64,000 bases of DNA from Nematostella vectensis (Eukaryota; Cnidaria; Anthozoa; Actiniaria; Edwardsiidae), in contig NC_064034.1 in the NCBI RefSeq assembly GCF_932526225.1, forward strand, positions 1,660,001 to 1,724,000, read 5' to 3'. The notes beneath the pieces were generated by a model that worked only from the letters and a program-made list of their open reading frames with translations, ran no database searches and had not been told where the DNA came from. The position numbers were made by a program, and so were the translations under genes. Position 1 is the stretch's first letter, and the number at the start of each line of letters is the position of its first letter. Below are positions 36,031-47,913 of the stretch, piece after piece.

Positions 36031-39000
36031 TCATATAAACAAGGGCAGTATATTGTTGGTGATAACTTGGATAAAATGAAGGATACACTCGTCATAAGGC
36101 GAGATATCAATATCCTCCACGTCACTGCTGTGGTGGAACAGCTCGCCTACGTACTCGTGGTGGTCCGGAAAACGGCGGTACCTGAAAAACACACAAGAAT
36201 GATAGAGGGTAATCCTAGCAGTCCTATCCAAAAACAGTCTTGGACTGTAATGTTGTTGTGAATTTAAAAGAACATTTATTTGAAGATGGATAATGATTTT
36301 GTAGTAGTTACAGTTGATTTCTGGATCTGCTCGCTGTCTCTGTTCACTGTCTTCTCGTTCTATCGTTCTGTCGTACCAGCGTGTTTCATACCGTTTTATC
36401 AGGAAAAGGCTAGGCGTCTATTTACACAGCTACAACAAGTATCTATTGTGATCAACTAATCTCTTAATTAAAAATAGTTTAGATAATTAGATCTCAGGAA
36501 TAATTTACATAATCACGATTGCTCAATCTCCGACAATGTCACACAAGTCGGCCCAAGTCATGGATGTGTCATGACTTTTCCTCGAGTCACGGGGTTTACT
36601 TAACAATCCGTCACGAAGAGGAGGAACGGAGGAAGGACTTGGTAATCTAGAATGAATTTTTGCGGTTATCCGGGTCATCGACTTGATATTGAGAGAGTTT
36701 GTCCTTAGTTTCGATCCTAAGCGTGGTCCCTACTTGAAAATAAGCTAAAAAATCAAGTCTATTTTGAAATGTTTTGATATGTTCACCACACTTTATTTAT
36801 GTAATCATTATCATATCAGCAATGGATGGGCAGGGGGAGGGGGAACACAAATCTACCCAAAAAATACACTCCTAGCATTTTCATGACTAGGTATATCCCC
36901 TCAACCAACCCCCAGGGAAATCCTGCCCTTGTGCCTCTTTATCAAAGTACCTTCGGATGACGCCCTTGTCACAAGCAGTGAATAGTGAGCTCCCATTTGA
37001 TGTGTACCTGTAAGAAAGCGCATTTAAACGATGTCAAGACAGACATTTATCTTAGGCCTGTGTATTGGATTACTGCGATCTAACCTAATTTTCCAGAGTG
37101 GGTCACTTCCATGCTCTTTCATGTGTTCCTGAACACCAACTTCTGGGACATAACTGACCAGCTGTTCTCCACCATACATGATAAGACCTGCAAAACGCAT
37201 CATTGCACAATCATTAGCATGTCAATAGTATATACAATACCAATGCATCGACCACAGATATAAAGGAGGGGGGGTGGGTGAGGGTATTCTCTAAGGAAAC
37301 TTGTCTGCCGGTTGAGTATAGGGAGTTGAGCTGGTTAAATATGGCACAAAATCGAGTAATTCCATAGACCGTTTTAAAACAGGCAAAATTTTTCACCAGC
37401 CAGTGGCTATGGCCGGCCCAACCCTGGGGATTTCGGACAATTTTCAATAGCACTTTAAAGGTGATCCTTTACACATTGAGACTTCTTGTGTTTGGTGTGG
37501 TTCATGGCCCTGAGGTCTAACTTACTGTAAAAGCCATCATCAGCCATGGATCCAAATGGCTCAGGAGTTGGAGCAACCGAATTGATAGCTGATCCAATAT
37601 CTATGCTTTGGAGGGTGTAACCATCTAAAGTAGAGACCTGTAAAAGGCAAAATATTAATAGCCTCCTCTGACAACAAGGAGAATTTCAAAACACCTAAAA
37701 CAATTCAGCCTGACCCACACCAAACACAAGTACCACTCTGAAACACCATACCCAGTAAATCTTTATCCCATCAGTAACACTTAGAAGCAGTGACTTTATA
37801 GAGTGGTATCTCAAAGTATAGACATGATGAGCATGGCAGCCAAAATATAGTCCCTAGCCCTAATACTAGGAACCAATCGGAGCTCAACTATACCAGCCAG
37901 TACATGGTCTTTAAATATTATACAATATGCTTTACTTACCTTTGAGGTTCCATCTACAGATGCTGTTAGCAAAGCACTATGGCCCTTGCACCAGGGCCAG
38001 CTGTCATGGATAAACACGATGTCACGGATGATACTTCCATGCAGCTAAAATGTAGGAACCCTCAATATCAGATAATTACATCATGCATAACAGATAACAT
38101 TACCTGCTAGCCAGCTCAAAAACACAAGAAATGACCCCAAATGAGAGTTGGCTGGCAGGCTACAAAAATTCTGTTAATATCTTTGATATCAAAAAACTGT
38201 TTAATCTATCTTGATATTAAAAATTAAAAAATGGATAGGCTTAGTGCCTTGAGGACATATGGTGTATATATACTTTACTGAAATATCTGAGATCCTGGTT
38301 TCAAGGCTGTCTCTGTTTTATAGTATTCTTTTAAAAAGTTATTGGTAATTACAGGGCAGTAGCAGGGGGTGGGGCACTGGGGGCATGTGCCCAACCAACA
38401 TTTTCAAAAATTATAAGGAAATGACCAGTAGGGGCATGGCTGTGCCCCCCCCCCCCCAAAAAAAAAAAAAAAAAATCTTACATGGCTTGTTACAGCTCTA
38501 AATTATATAATCATACAGACAATGATCATACAAAAAAACAATATTATTACACACATATAAGGCAAGAGCGAAGAAGACTATTACAGTAGGACAAACCATA
38601 CATTGTAGACATTTTCTGGAGGTACAGTAGTGGATTATTACATGGTGCAAGGCAAGAGCCCTGGACCTGGTTCCTAGAAAGCAAGTTAACACTAACCGAG
38701 GGATAAAAGCCCTTTTTCTCCAATCAAAAGTTGAGAGCCATATTTATCTCTGGGTTAGTGCTAAAAACCTGCTTTCTAGGAACCGGCCCCTGGACACTAC
38801 AAGGCAAACCATACATTGTACAAGGAAGAGTGCAGGACATGTTACAGCACAGGAGACTACAAGGCAAACCATACATTGTACAAGGAAGAGCGCAGGACAT
38901 GGTACAGCACAGGAGACTACAAGGCAAACCATACATTGTACAAGGAAGAGCGCAGGACATGGTACAGCACAGGAGACTACAGGGCAAACCATATATTGTA

Positions 39001-41340
39001 CAAGGAAGAGTGCAGGACATGGTACAGCACAGGAGACTACAAGGCAAACCATACATTGTACAAGGAAGAGTGCAGGACATGGTACAGCACAGGAGACTAC
39101 AAGGCAAACCATACATTGTACAAGGAAGAGTGCAGGACATGGTACAGCACAGGAGACTACAAGGCGGCAAACCATACATTGTACAAGGAAAAGTGCAGGA
39201 CATGGTACAGCACAGGAGACTACAAGGCAAACCATACATTGTACAAGGAAGAGTGGAGGACATGGTACAGCACAGGAGACTACAAGGCAAACCATACATT
39301 GTACACAGTACAGCACAGGAGACTACAAGGCAAACCATAAATTGTACACGGTACAGCACAGGAGACTACAAGGCAAACCATAAATTGTACAAGGCAGAGC
39401 GCAGGAGACTACAAGGCAAACCATACATTGTAGACATTTTCCGCAGGCAGTGGCATTCTTAGATCAAAGATGCAGAGGCCATGCCCATCAACACAAGTGG
39501 CAACAGCAACATGAGGGCTCCCTTGCAAGTCCACCGCAATCCCAGTCCTGTCTCTTCCATTAAACACACCTACCAGAGGATATTAGGTCAACATGGTTAA
39601 ATACAAATAAAATGATTTTTGAACACACCTACCAGATGATATTTAGGTCAACATGAGATTTCAGTGTACAAAATTCCAATGTACAAAAATCAGTGTACAA
39701 AATTTGTAAATTCAATTCATTAAGGAATTTAGTTTCTTTTTTCAAATAAAATATTTATGGAGCATCAAAGGTGTACCAAGGGAGTGACTGAGTTAACTAT
39801 GGTCATCAAACACAGTCATGCAGCAATGCATTAATTATAATACACTCTCTTCTTCTTCTCAAGTCCCACCTGTCAAAATGAAGAATTTTGACAAAACCTA
39901 AATGGAGACTCTACAGAAAGGACATGGCTGGTTTCACCCCCCCTCCCCCCCCCCCCCCACCATCACATTTCCTCTGCTTTAGGGTACCACAGAGAACATA
40001 CCACCCAAGCTACCATTGATCTATGTGAACAGTAAATAAAACATGGAGCAATCACTTCGTAGCATATAAAAAGCACACTTACAGTTGTCATAGGATAAGA
40101 TTTGTTCTCCAGTCTCAGAGTCAAGCACAGCAAGTCTTCTTGCTGTTGTTGTAGCAAGTATCTAGAAAGATAAGGTAGATTTTCTAATCATACTATTCAA
40201 GCAAAAAAGAAGTCTCCAGCACAGCCATTGTATAATTACAGAAAGGGTGGTGGTGGGGTCATTCAGCCCTATTTTGCAGGGGATAAATACCCTATTTTAC
40301 ATACAATCACTGTATTTTGCTGTTGGAAATTACAGAGCGATGGGGGGATCCTTCGCTAAATTCCATCTGTGGTGGGGGTATGGATCTTTTTCTGGAATTA
40401 CACATTCTTAGTGTCACACATGCAAAAAATAGAGCATCTCTTGGAATTAAAACATGTTTTATAACATCCCTAGTTAGATGAGTAAAAAGGGATTGGTACC
40501 TTACGTCCATCTGCTGTGAACCGTACTCCATTGATATTCCTTGCAATGCTTAGAGTGTTTATCTGTCAAATACATAAAAAGCTGTTGGTCTAGCTTTTAG
40601 AAAAAAATACCCACAGAATTACATCTAAAGCTGATTTAGACAGCACGATTTTGTTAATTATGAATTGCCCATACCATCTCTACAACTCATGTAGTAGTGT
40701 GTAAATCAAGCCTGACCTCACTATAACATCCAGCTATGACATAAAAAGGCACAGTGAGAGCAAAACACCCATTGTAGCCATGTTGTATACAACAATGCAG
40801 GCAAAAATCATGCTGTCTAAATTAGCCTAGAGAAGGAGGTGCAGGGTGGGTGAGCCTGAGGAAGAGTGTGGGAAAGGGGGGGAGGGGGGTCAACAAATAA
40901 TTACAATAATTACAAAGGATATTCCGGGAAGTGAAATAAGTATCAAAACTGGCTATATCCTCTATATCGGTAAGGTTAACTTTTAGATAATTATAAATAA
41001 TTTCTAACATACTCACAGGATAACTTCCCAGGAGTCGGCATTTCCTTGCACTGTAGATATTTAGCTTGCCATCATAAGCACCAGAACAAAATAGGTATCG
41101 ATCCTATAACCAGATAACAAGCAACAATGTATAAGAAAAATATTTGCGACAAGGTACCCAAAAGACCCCACTAATAAATATCTTTAACTGTTTAAGCCTT
41201 TACCCAACAATAACTTATATGAAAGAGAAACAGAGAAAGAACTATTGTTTGGGTATATTAATTACCACTGGAGAAAATGCAACTCCCCTGACATTCCCCT
41301 GATGATATTTTAAGAACTCGAGCTTCGGCCTCAGCTCCAT
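36031..41340 (-). CDS. WD40-repeat protein
   Basis: Ten minus-strand exons join in phase: 41266-41340 (ATG), 41017-41103, 40500-40562, 40083-40161, 39427-39569, 37940-38044, 37526-37637, 37085-37187, 36951-37007 and 36031-36181, giving 324 residues. WD-type blades are recognisable by phrases such as VRGVAFSP, YLFCSGAYDGKLNIYS, VRFTADGR, VATCVDGHGLCIFDLR, ALLTASVDGTSK and LFTACDKGVIRRYRR. It is probably a beta-propeller scaffold; I could not place it in a named WD subfamily. The start is the only in-frame ATG downstream of a stop in exon 1. The last exon ends abruptly after DISPYDECIL, where a WD blade would be expected to continue, so the C-terminus may be truncated or further exons missed. 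Confidence 0.8.
38661..38794. mobile_element. short MITE in a WD40-gene intron
   Basis: An inverted pair: CCTGGTTCCTAGAAAGCAAG with AACACTAACC on the left, and GGTTAGTGCT with CTGCTTTCTAGGAACCGG on the right, around a short AT-rich centre. It lies directly beside the 60-bp repeat array in the same intron. Confidence 0.65.
38797..39430. repeat. 60-bp tandem repeat abutting a WD40-gene splice donor
   Basis: About ten or eleven copies of a 60-bp unit (AAGGCAAACCATACATTGTA then CAAGGAAGAG and GCAGGACATGGTACAGCACA), with shortened units at the right end. The last unit contains the 3' end of WD40 exon 5 and its donor, so on the minus strand each unit repeats an ACAAT|GTATGG donor-like site. Because 60 is a multiple of three, several frames on both strands stay open; these are not genes. 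Confidence 0.93.
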
Positions 41341-41971
41341 GTAAAATATCACTCGGCTGATGTTTTCTGGTTTAATGTGACTACATCGGCTTGGATACAG
41401 TTTACGTTCATGGATGCCCAGGGACGGGAATTTCGTATTTTTGCACCAGCTCTCCCTTGTTGACTTCCGAGAAATGTGGTTGTGGTTATGATCTATTTGT
41501 AAGCCATCACTTTTCAGCAGCCAGGATATAAATAAAGAAAATCCAAAGGTTTAAGTTAGAAGCAAGGAAGATGATACGACGGGAAAAATCCTGGAGTTCG
41601 CTTGTGTATTTGCCTTTACTGCTATAACTAAATATGGTCATCACTCCCTTATATGGCAAGTCAATCGTCACGCCTTCCAAGCATCACCTTTTTTATGTGT
41701 GAGGGAAAAAACAAGGAACATTTTTAATAGCAGCGATTTAATTGAATTTTATTTCAGTTATGTGGTGATAATGTTGGAGAAGCTACAAAAATGAATATAT
41801 ATATATATATGTTTTCTCGTCCGATGAGTGACGTTGCGTTACTGTCAAGGGATCACGGGATCGAACATACCTCTGTTTCGGTTCCTGTTGGCAGAATATG
41901 TGAACTCAACTGAAAGTTATAGTCATTAAGCGCTTCATATTTGGACGCTGTGCTATATGCAAGGCTTCGTC
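41341..41971. promoter_or_regulatory. divergent promoter interval between WD40 and GPI-anchored genes
   Basis: 630 bp separate the two start codons, which point away from each other, so both promoters should lie here. A (TA)n run occurs near 41.8 kb. No sharper promoter motif was identified. Confidence 0.4.
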
Positions 41972-44663
41972 ATGGAGCTAGGGGTTTTTGTTGCACTTTT
42001 TGGATCCTTTTTTCTAATAACAAGCTTTCACCGTAAGTCGAAATTTTGATATTGTATTTTGTTCTGCATACCGAATTGACATCACAAAAAGCAGTCTCTT
42101 TAGTCTTTCAAAAATCATGTCTGGTCCAACTTTATACTTACTTTGTACTTAAGTTACAATGGAAAACTACCTATCATTTACCATTAACAAGAATTAGAAA
42201 TCTGTGAGCCATTTGGCATTTCAATTGCATGTACCCGTGTACCATCCATTTGTTGTTTTTGTTGTTACTGTACGTTACCGCTTGCAAAAAGCTCAGAATC
42301 TTTCTTCCTTTCCTTCAGTATCTCAAGCTGCCTTCTCAAGTTGTTCTGAATTTCCTGTCATACCAGAGGGATCTTATGACATGAGTTCTGATTCTTATAA
42401 CGATTATTCCAAGAGGCCACTGGGCTTCATGCATGCTTCTGCTCAGGATCCAACTGTTTCCACTAATGTCCCCAATCCTTGTGCATCACTCACCAATCTC
42501 ACAAATAAGGCAGTGGAAGTGTTGGTGAGTAGATTACACTGGGCTCAGGGTACACGTGACCCTTCCTTCCGCCAAATGGTGGGTCATTTGTTATTGAAGG
42601 ATTATCAAATAATATCCATTACTATTATGATTACACCCCTCTTCTGGTATATTGTGTTCCCGTCAACTTCTTTACTTTAGGCAGGTTTGCCTTGCGTAAA
42701 ATCTTGCATTAGAGGTTTTCTTACCTTACCACCCAAGCATCGAATTCCTCGCCTGAATGACTTGTTTTGCTGGTGTCTTTGTTGCTTTTGTAACATGCAG
42801 CCTACATTGAAGCATTCTCATAGAACTACTGTATGATATAATTTATGACTTGGAAATGAAACAATGTATATGAAAACATTGCAAATACATTAATTGTCGC
42901 ATTGTAACTTTAATTTACACTGAGCCCCAAAAATAATTTTTCCCTGCCAATGGAAGTCTAGTCTCCCGCACAGCCATTCTTTGTGTCGGTCACGTAGTGA
43001 TGGTAGTCAGGCCACCAATTGAGCTTCTGAGTCAGTCATTATCATGTGTGTAGCTTGGAATGGAAATGATACAATTCATCCTGTACAACCCTTCTTATGC
43101 CCTGTGCACAGTAGTGACATAAGGACATAACAGCATGGCGCGTACACTCTAATCTCCATATGTCGTTATGTCGGGCTAAACAGATTGCGGGCGCCTATGT
43201 CGTTTTGTTGTTATGTCACTAGTGTGCACCAGGCATTAGCAAATACACTGGGCTACCCACCTGATTATTTCCCATTTGTTGCTGTACCCAATAGACAAAA
43301 TCTGATAGTTATAATGATTCTTTTGATTTAAAGGTTGAAACTGTTGTGCGAGGGAAACAAGTTTGGTATGTTTGAAATTTCATGGGAAATCACATCTCTT
43401 CTTGAAAAGCTTATAATCTCTTCTGGTTTTGTATTAACAGTGTTGAAAGTGATGATGGAAAGGTGGCATGTGGAATGGTATGTGTTATTATTTATCTCGA
43501 ACCTATAGTGTAATTCACTCCATTTATACTACACTCAGGGGTATGAATAGGAGATTTGTTGGTGTGATCTATATACAAGTGGATTACTGTGTGTTATACT
43601 GTATGATGACCAAGTAAAGAAAATAAAGGAGATCGATGTTAAAAGTGTCTGAATGTCTCTCTTTAGAGTTCCGTATTCCTCTCCCCCTTGCATTGCATTG
43701 CCGTCACTAGGCAAATACTGTAGGCTTTGCTAATGTAAGTAGGTGTAGTGTAGGTAAACTAGATTTTTTATTTTTTTTTGCCTTATAATTATGTTTATAA
43801 TTAGGATACAATAAACCTATGCAAAGAAGCCACCAAAGATACGATGAAATATGAATTTTACTGTGACCCTGCCAAGGGGTGTGCTGGCAGTGTTAGTTTC
43901 TGGTACAGACTACGGCCAAGTGAAGGAGGTATGTTTGTTTTTGAGTTAGCATGCAACAGTTGTCCTAATAATTGAATAAGATAAAATACAACATAGTAAC
44001 AGTATAATATTGACACATTGATACATTGAGAGATGGTTCTTCCCTTGTTAAAGCCAAATTCTTTCTGGTGTAATCAATCCTTGTCTTTTACTGGGAATGT
44101 GGAAGGCTGCTTTCCCTCCCCCTACCTCACCCCACCCCCTAATGTGACATTGCTATGGCAAAACTACCCTAATGGGGGAATGCCCTTGGAATGGAAAAGC
44201 AAGACCTGTAAAGCTGAATGTCATCCACAAGTGGGTCAAAAAAGGGCAAGCCAAAGCAAGGATCTAAAAAAATGGGTCAAATTAATTAATACCTCATGTC
44301 GCCACCTTTGCACACTCCAAAATTCACCTTGTCCGTTGCTCTCTTATTATGTTGTTTTTTCGTCACACCACTGTCAGCCCTTTAACATCCTTATACATTA
44401 CACTGCACTTAACATTATCTTTTTTTTTTCCAAATTGTTTCTTTAAAATATTCATATAATAATTCAAAGTATGATTTTCAGATCCTGATATGTGGTGTTT
44501 GAATACTCGCCAAGTAGCATACCCCAGTAGCTTGCTACCTGTTCCTACCAAGCTTCCAACCAAAATGACAACTGCAAGCACTGCTCAGGTCATCAGACTA
44601 TCTTCTCTTACACAGGGATGTGCACTTGTACTACTGCTCTATGCTCTCATGGGTGTTTTGTAA
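41972..44663 (+). CDS. small secreted, probably GPI-anchored cysteine-containing protein
   Basis: Six exons in consistent phase: 41972-42032, 42319-42524, 43334-43365, 43441-43477, 43805-43928 and 44482-44663, giving 213 residues. Exon 1 is a signal peptide (MELGVFVALFGSFFLITSFH). The middle has seven cysteines in the segments FSSCSEF, NPCAS, VWCVES, VACGM, NLCKE, FYCDP and KGCAGS, plus one in DMWCLN. The last exon ends with a small-residue/threonine region and a hydrophobic tail (GCALVLLLYALMGVL) followed directly by the stop, as in GPI-anchor signals. I do not recognise the ectodomain family. Exons 3 and 4 are very small (32 and 37 nt). AATAAA at 44854-44859 is a likely polyadenylation signal. 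Confidence 0.75.
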
Positions 44664-44853
44664 TTAGAAAGTAATATTTCAAAGGAATGTGTGTTTTTAG
44701 ATATCAAGATGACAATTGATTATATTGATCCAATTTAAACATTGAAGAGAGTTTATACAGTTTAAATAATTATTCCTGTCTACACCTATTTCAGATGAGG
44801 TTGCACTCAGAGAATCCATGTGTCGTATTACCCACTTTGCTTTTTGGATATCA

Positions 44854-44859
44854 AATAAA
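44854..44859 (+). terminator. polyadenylation signal of the GPI-anchored protein gene
   Basis: AATAAA about 190 bp beyond the stop codon on the coding strand. Confidence 0.45.
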
Positions 44860-45175
44860 ACAGGTTTGGAATGCTCTGTCTTCTTAGTGCTTTCAGAAAT
44901 CACGAAGCGATTCATCTATTTGACTCATGGAGTGCAAACTTTATATGAAAATGGGAACAAAAGAGGGCATACATAAATATATAATCCACTATTATTGACT
45001 AGCAAAGGAAGAGTTATCTAGAGTAAGTGTATTATAATTTCTAAGTCCTTAGTGAGAACTAAGTTATTGTAAAGTTAAGATGGTAATTTTTGAAATAAGA
45101 CGACATTATACATGGTAGACACCATTCATTTGTTGGTCACTTCACCCAATAGTAGGTAGACAAGAGAGGTGGGCA

Positions 45176-45541
45176 GACCCCCCTTTCAAATCAACGCCCA
45201 TTTCAAATGAACGCCCCCTTCAAATCAACCCCTCTTTCAAATCAACCCCCCATTCAAATGAACCCCCTTTTTAAATCAACGCCCCTTTCAAATCAACCCC
45301 CCTTTTACAAATCAACCCCCCTTTTACAAATCAACCCCCCTTTCAAATCAACCCCCCTTTCAAATCATCGCCCCTTTCAAATCAACGCCCCTTCCAAATC
45401 AACGCCCCTTTCAAATCAGCCTCCCTTTTAAATCAACCCCCTCTCAAATCAACCCCCCTTTCAAATCAACCCCCTTTCAAATCAACCCCCCTTTCAAATC
45501 AACCCCCCTTTCAAATCAACCCCCTTTTAAATAAACGCCCC
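45176..45541. repeat. satellite-like array of CCCCTTTCAAATCAAC
   Basis: About 20 imperfect copies of a 16-18-bp unit, CCCC(C)TTTCAAATCAAC, in one orientation. An equivalent array in the same orientation resumes at about 46745, on the other side of the inverted-end element. Confidence 0.9.
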
Positions 45542-45542
45542 C

Positions 45543-46744
45543 TGTACAGGACCCGAAATGATCCCAGGACCCGAAACGATCCCAGGACCCGAAATGATCC
45601 CCAAAAGTACCCCAACTGATCCCGGGACCCGAAACGATCCCCAAGAGTCCCCGAAATGAACCCCAAGGAATTGCAGTAATGGACAAACAAAAGGAATGTG
45701 GAAGGATTGGCTTTCAGTTTTAAAAACATATGAAACATTTAAGCGTCATTTTTGTCACTATCCAGAAATTTGAATTAACTAAAACCATAGTATTAAGATT
45801 TTTATATACGACTGCGCGGGAAATACAGCTTTCGACAGCTTGGTTGAGTCAACAATTGGGGTCAAATAAAAATTCCCGTGATGGATATTTGAAGAACCAG
45901 GCGTGAATAAATAATTCATACATAACAAGCCATAAACGAATGTCTCCAAAGATTAGACATGCCTCTGCTTTCCCGTAGGAAAATGTTTGTTTGTGTTCGG
46001 TGAATAAAAGACCTATCATAAAGAGAGATAGAGAGAAATCATGCAGTGGTGTACGCACTACTACATAAGGAAATTCAAAACTCACATATTGCTTTCAACA
46101 AAAGCCACATCTCTTAACATTTTGCAACGGTAGTAAAAGGGTTGTTCGAGTGCATTACTCAGTGTGCTTTTGTAATTCCATCTTCTCGGCCAAACCGGCT
46201 GTCGGTAAATATTCGCTCGTGTGAACATGGATTTCGTGGTGAAAAACACGTTTGGTTGTCAAATGAATATAGATTTTTAGGGTGATGTTTACCGGAAACG
46301 AGATTTATAGTGTCAGAGTCATGTGTTGGAACTGCAAATGTTTCGAAGGTCAAAAGTTTGGTTGTTCTGAGCAAGGCTGTGCTTTGGCTGTGCTATGTTT
46401 ATGTTGTACTCCTTTCAGTAGCAATTAAAAGTTGTGTATTTGTTTTGGACTCTGTTTATGGGTTTACCGCCGGGGCAATGTAATAAATAGAAGCATTGTA
46501 TTGGAATTTAAGTTTTTTTAAGTCATGTTATTTAGAAATAGATTGGCTGTCAACCCTAAATTATGCTTTAAGAATTGGAAGTGCTTCTTCTGCTTTCCCT
46601 TTGTCCATTACCGCATTTCCGTGGGGTTGATTTCGGGGACTCCTCGGTATCGTTTCGGGTCCCGGGATCAGTTGGGGTACTTTTGGGGATCATTTCGGGT
46701 CCTGGGATCGTTTCGGGTCCTGGGATCATTTCGGGTCCTGTACA
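45543..46744. mobile_element. non-autonomous transposon with about 170-bp inverted ends
   Basis: The left end starts TGTACAGGACCCGAAATGAT and the right end is its exact inverse (ATCATTTCGGGTCCTGTACA). Each arm has an internal 18-bp direct repeat, AGGACCCGAAA(T/C)GATCCC. Inverted similarity continues for about 170 bp (45543-45715 against 46590-46744). The 850-bp centre has no transposase-like frame. The CCCCTTTCAAATCAAC array continues in the same direction on both sides, which suggests insertion into an existing array. Confidence 0.75.
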
Positions 46745-46936
46745 CCCCTTCAAATAAACGCCCCCTTCAAATCAACACCCCTTTCAAATCAACCCCCCAT
46801 TCAAATCAACGCCCCTTTGAAATCAACGCCCCTTTCAAATCAACCCCCCTTTCAAATCGACCCCCCTTTTCAAATCAACCCCCCTTTCAAATCAACGCCC
46901 CTTTTAAATCAACCCCCTTTCAAATCAACGCCCCTT
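46745..46936. repeat. satellite-like array of CCCCTTTCAAATCAAC, right part
   Basis: About ten further copies of the same unit and orientation as at 45176-45541. Confidence 0.88.
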
Positions 46937-47913
46937 GCCATACTGGATGAAAAAGGTGTTATGGAATTGAAGTTTTAGTCCCCCAATTCCATTACCCCTG
47001 CACGTACACACATGTCCGATACACTAATAGATACCAGTTGTACGAATGGTAAGCTGATTTTACCAAACATCATAGTAACCCGGGAACGTGTGCATAACCC
47101 CTCTCCTTTTTTCTCACATACGCAAGCGCCAGCACAGTGATGCAAGAAACTCAGTCAGATTTGTTTTTACACTGTGAGGTTCACTCTGATTACTTTGTGT
47201 TGCGCTAGAGAAACGACCTGTCATATTATTTTTCAGGATAAACACGCTTTATTATTGGTAATGCAACTTTTATTATAATCAAATTAATTTTTTTGTCTTA
47301 CAATTTTGGCACACAGCACGCGAAATGTTAATATAAAATTATATCTGAAAGGATCTATTGATATGCAATGTTTTTCCTGTCCTTTGCCAAGAGTTTTAAT
47401 TGTTTTTATGCAATTTTTTTATGTACTTATATTGACTTCGAATTTCAAAAGCTGAACTTTTTATGACAGCGACAATGATCTTTCAGCCATTTTGTTCTTG
47501 CACCATACAAGCTATCTTTGAGCATATATTCTGGTGCTTGGTGTATTTTCTGGAAATAAGAAAGAAAGTGGATAAATTAGACCTTACAGTGATATTTGTT
47601 TCAGAGAAAACATAAAATTAGACCTCAGAAAAAAGGCGTTCTTTTTTCTGATGAGCAACCGCGAAGAAGCCTAGAAATAGCATAGTACCGAGTGCTCTAG
47701 TCTGGGCCTCCGATTGGGTTCCCTGTGGTTGATAAGGGGATGTGACGTCAAAGAAAACAATTTCGTCAGTGTTTTGTTGGTTAGCTTGACCCAGGCCCCA
47801 CACTGCCTTCCGGCTCATCTCCAAACACGGGAAACAAAGTACCTCATGTCCCTGAGGATGCTGGATAACGAGAATCTCTCTGTCTCACCTGTTATTAACA
47901 TAAGACTCGCTCT
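46937..47913. other. intergenic stretch and probable 3' UTR of the ShKT gene
   Basis: No frames of interest. The part nearest 47914 is presumably the minus-strand 3' UTR; a minus-strand AATAAA candidate lies near 47.25 kb. Confidence 0.4.

Noticed and set aside
38724-39462. Long repetitive open frames of 170-240 residues on both strands
   Set aside because: They arise because the 60-bp minisatellite unit is a multiple of three and lacks stops in several frames; the region is an intron of the WD40 gene.
44033-44446. 137-residue plus-strand frame in the GPI-anchored protein gene
   Set aside because: Lies in the last intron, lacks domains, and the flanking splice sites join in phase without it.
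45207-45431. Frame encoding SNQPPFQINAPFKSTPL-like repeats
   Set aside because: A translation of the CCCCTTTCAAATCAAC array; not a protein-coding gene.
47640-47675. TCTGATGAGCAACCGCGAAG resembling a hammerhead core
   Set aside because: GAAG replaces the invariant GAAA and stems I and III do not form.
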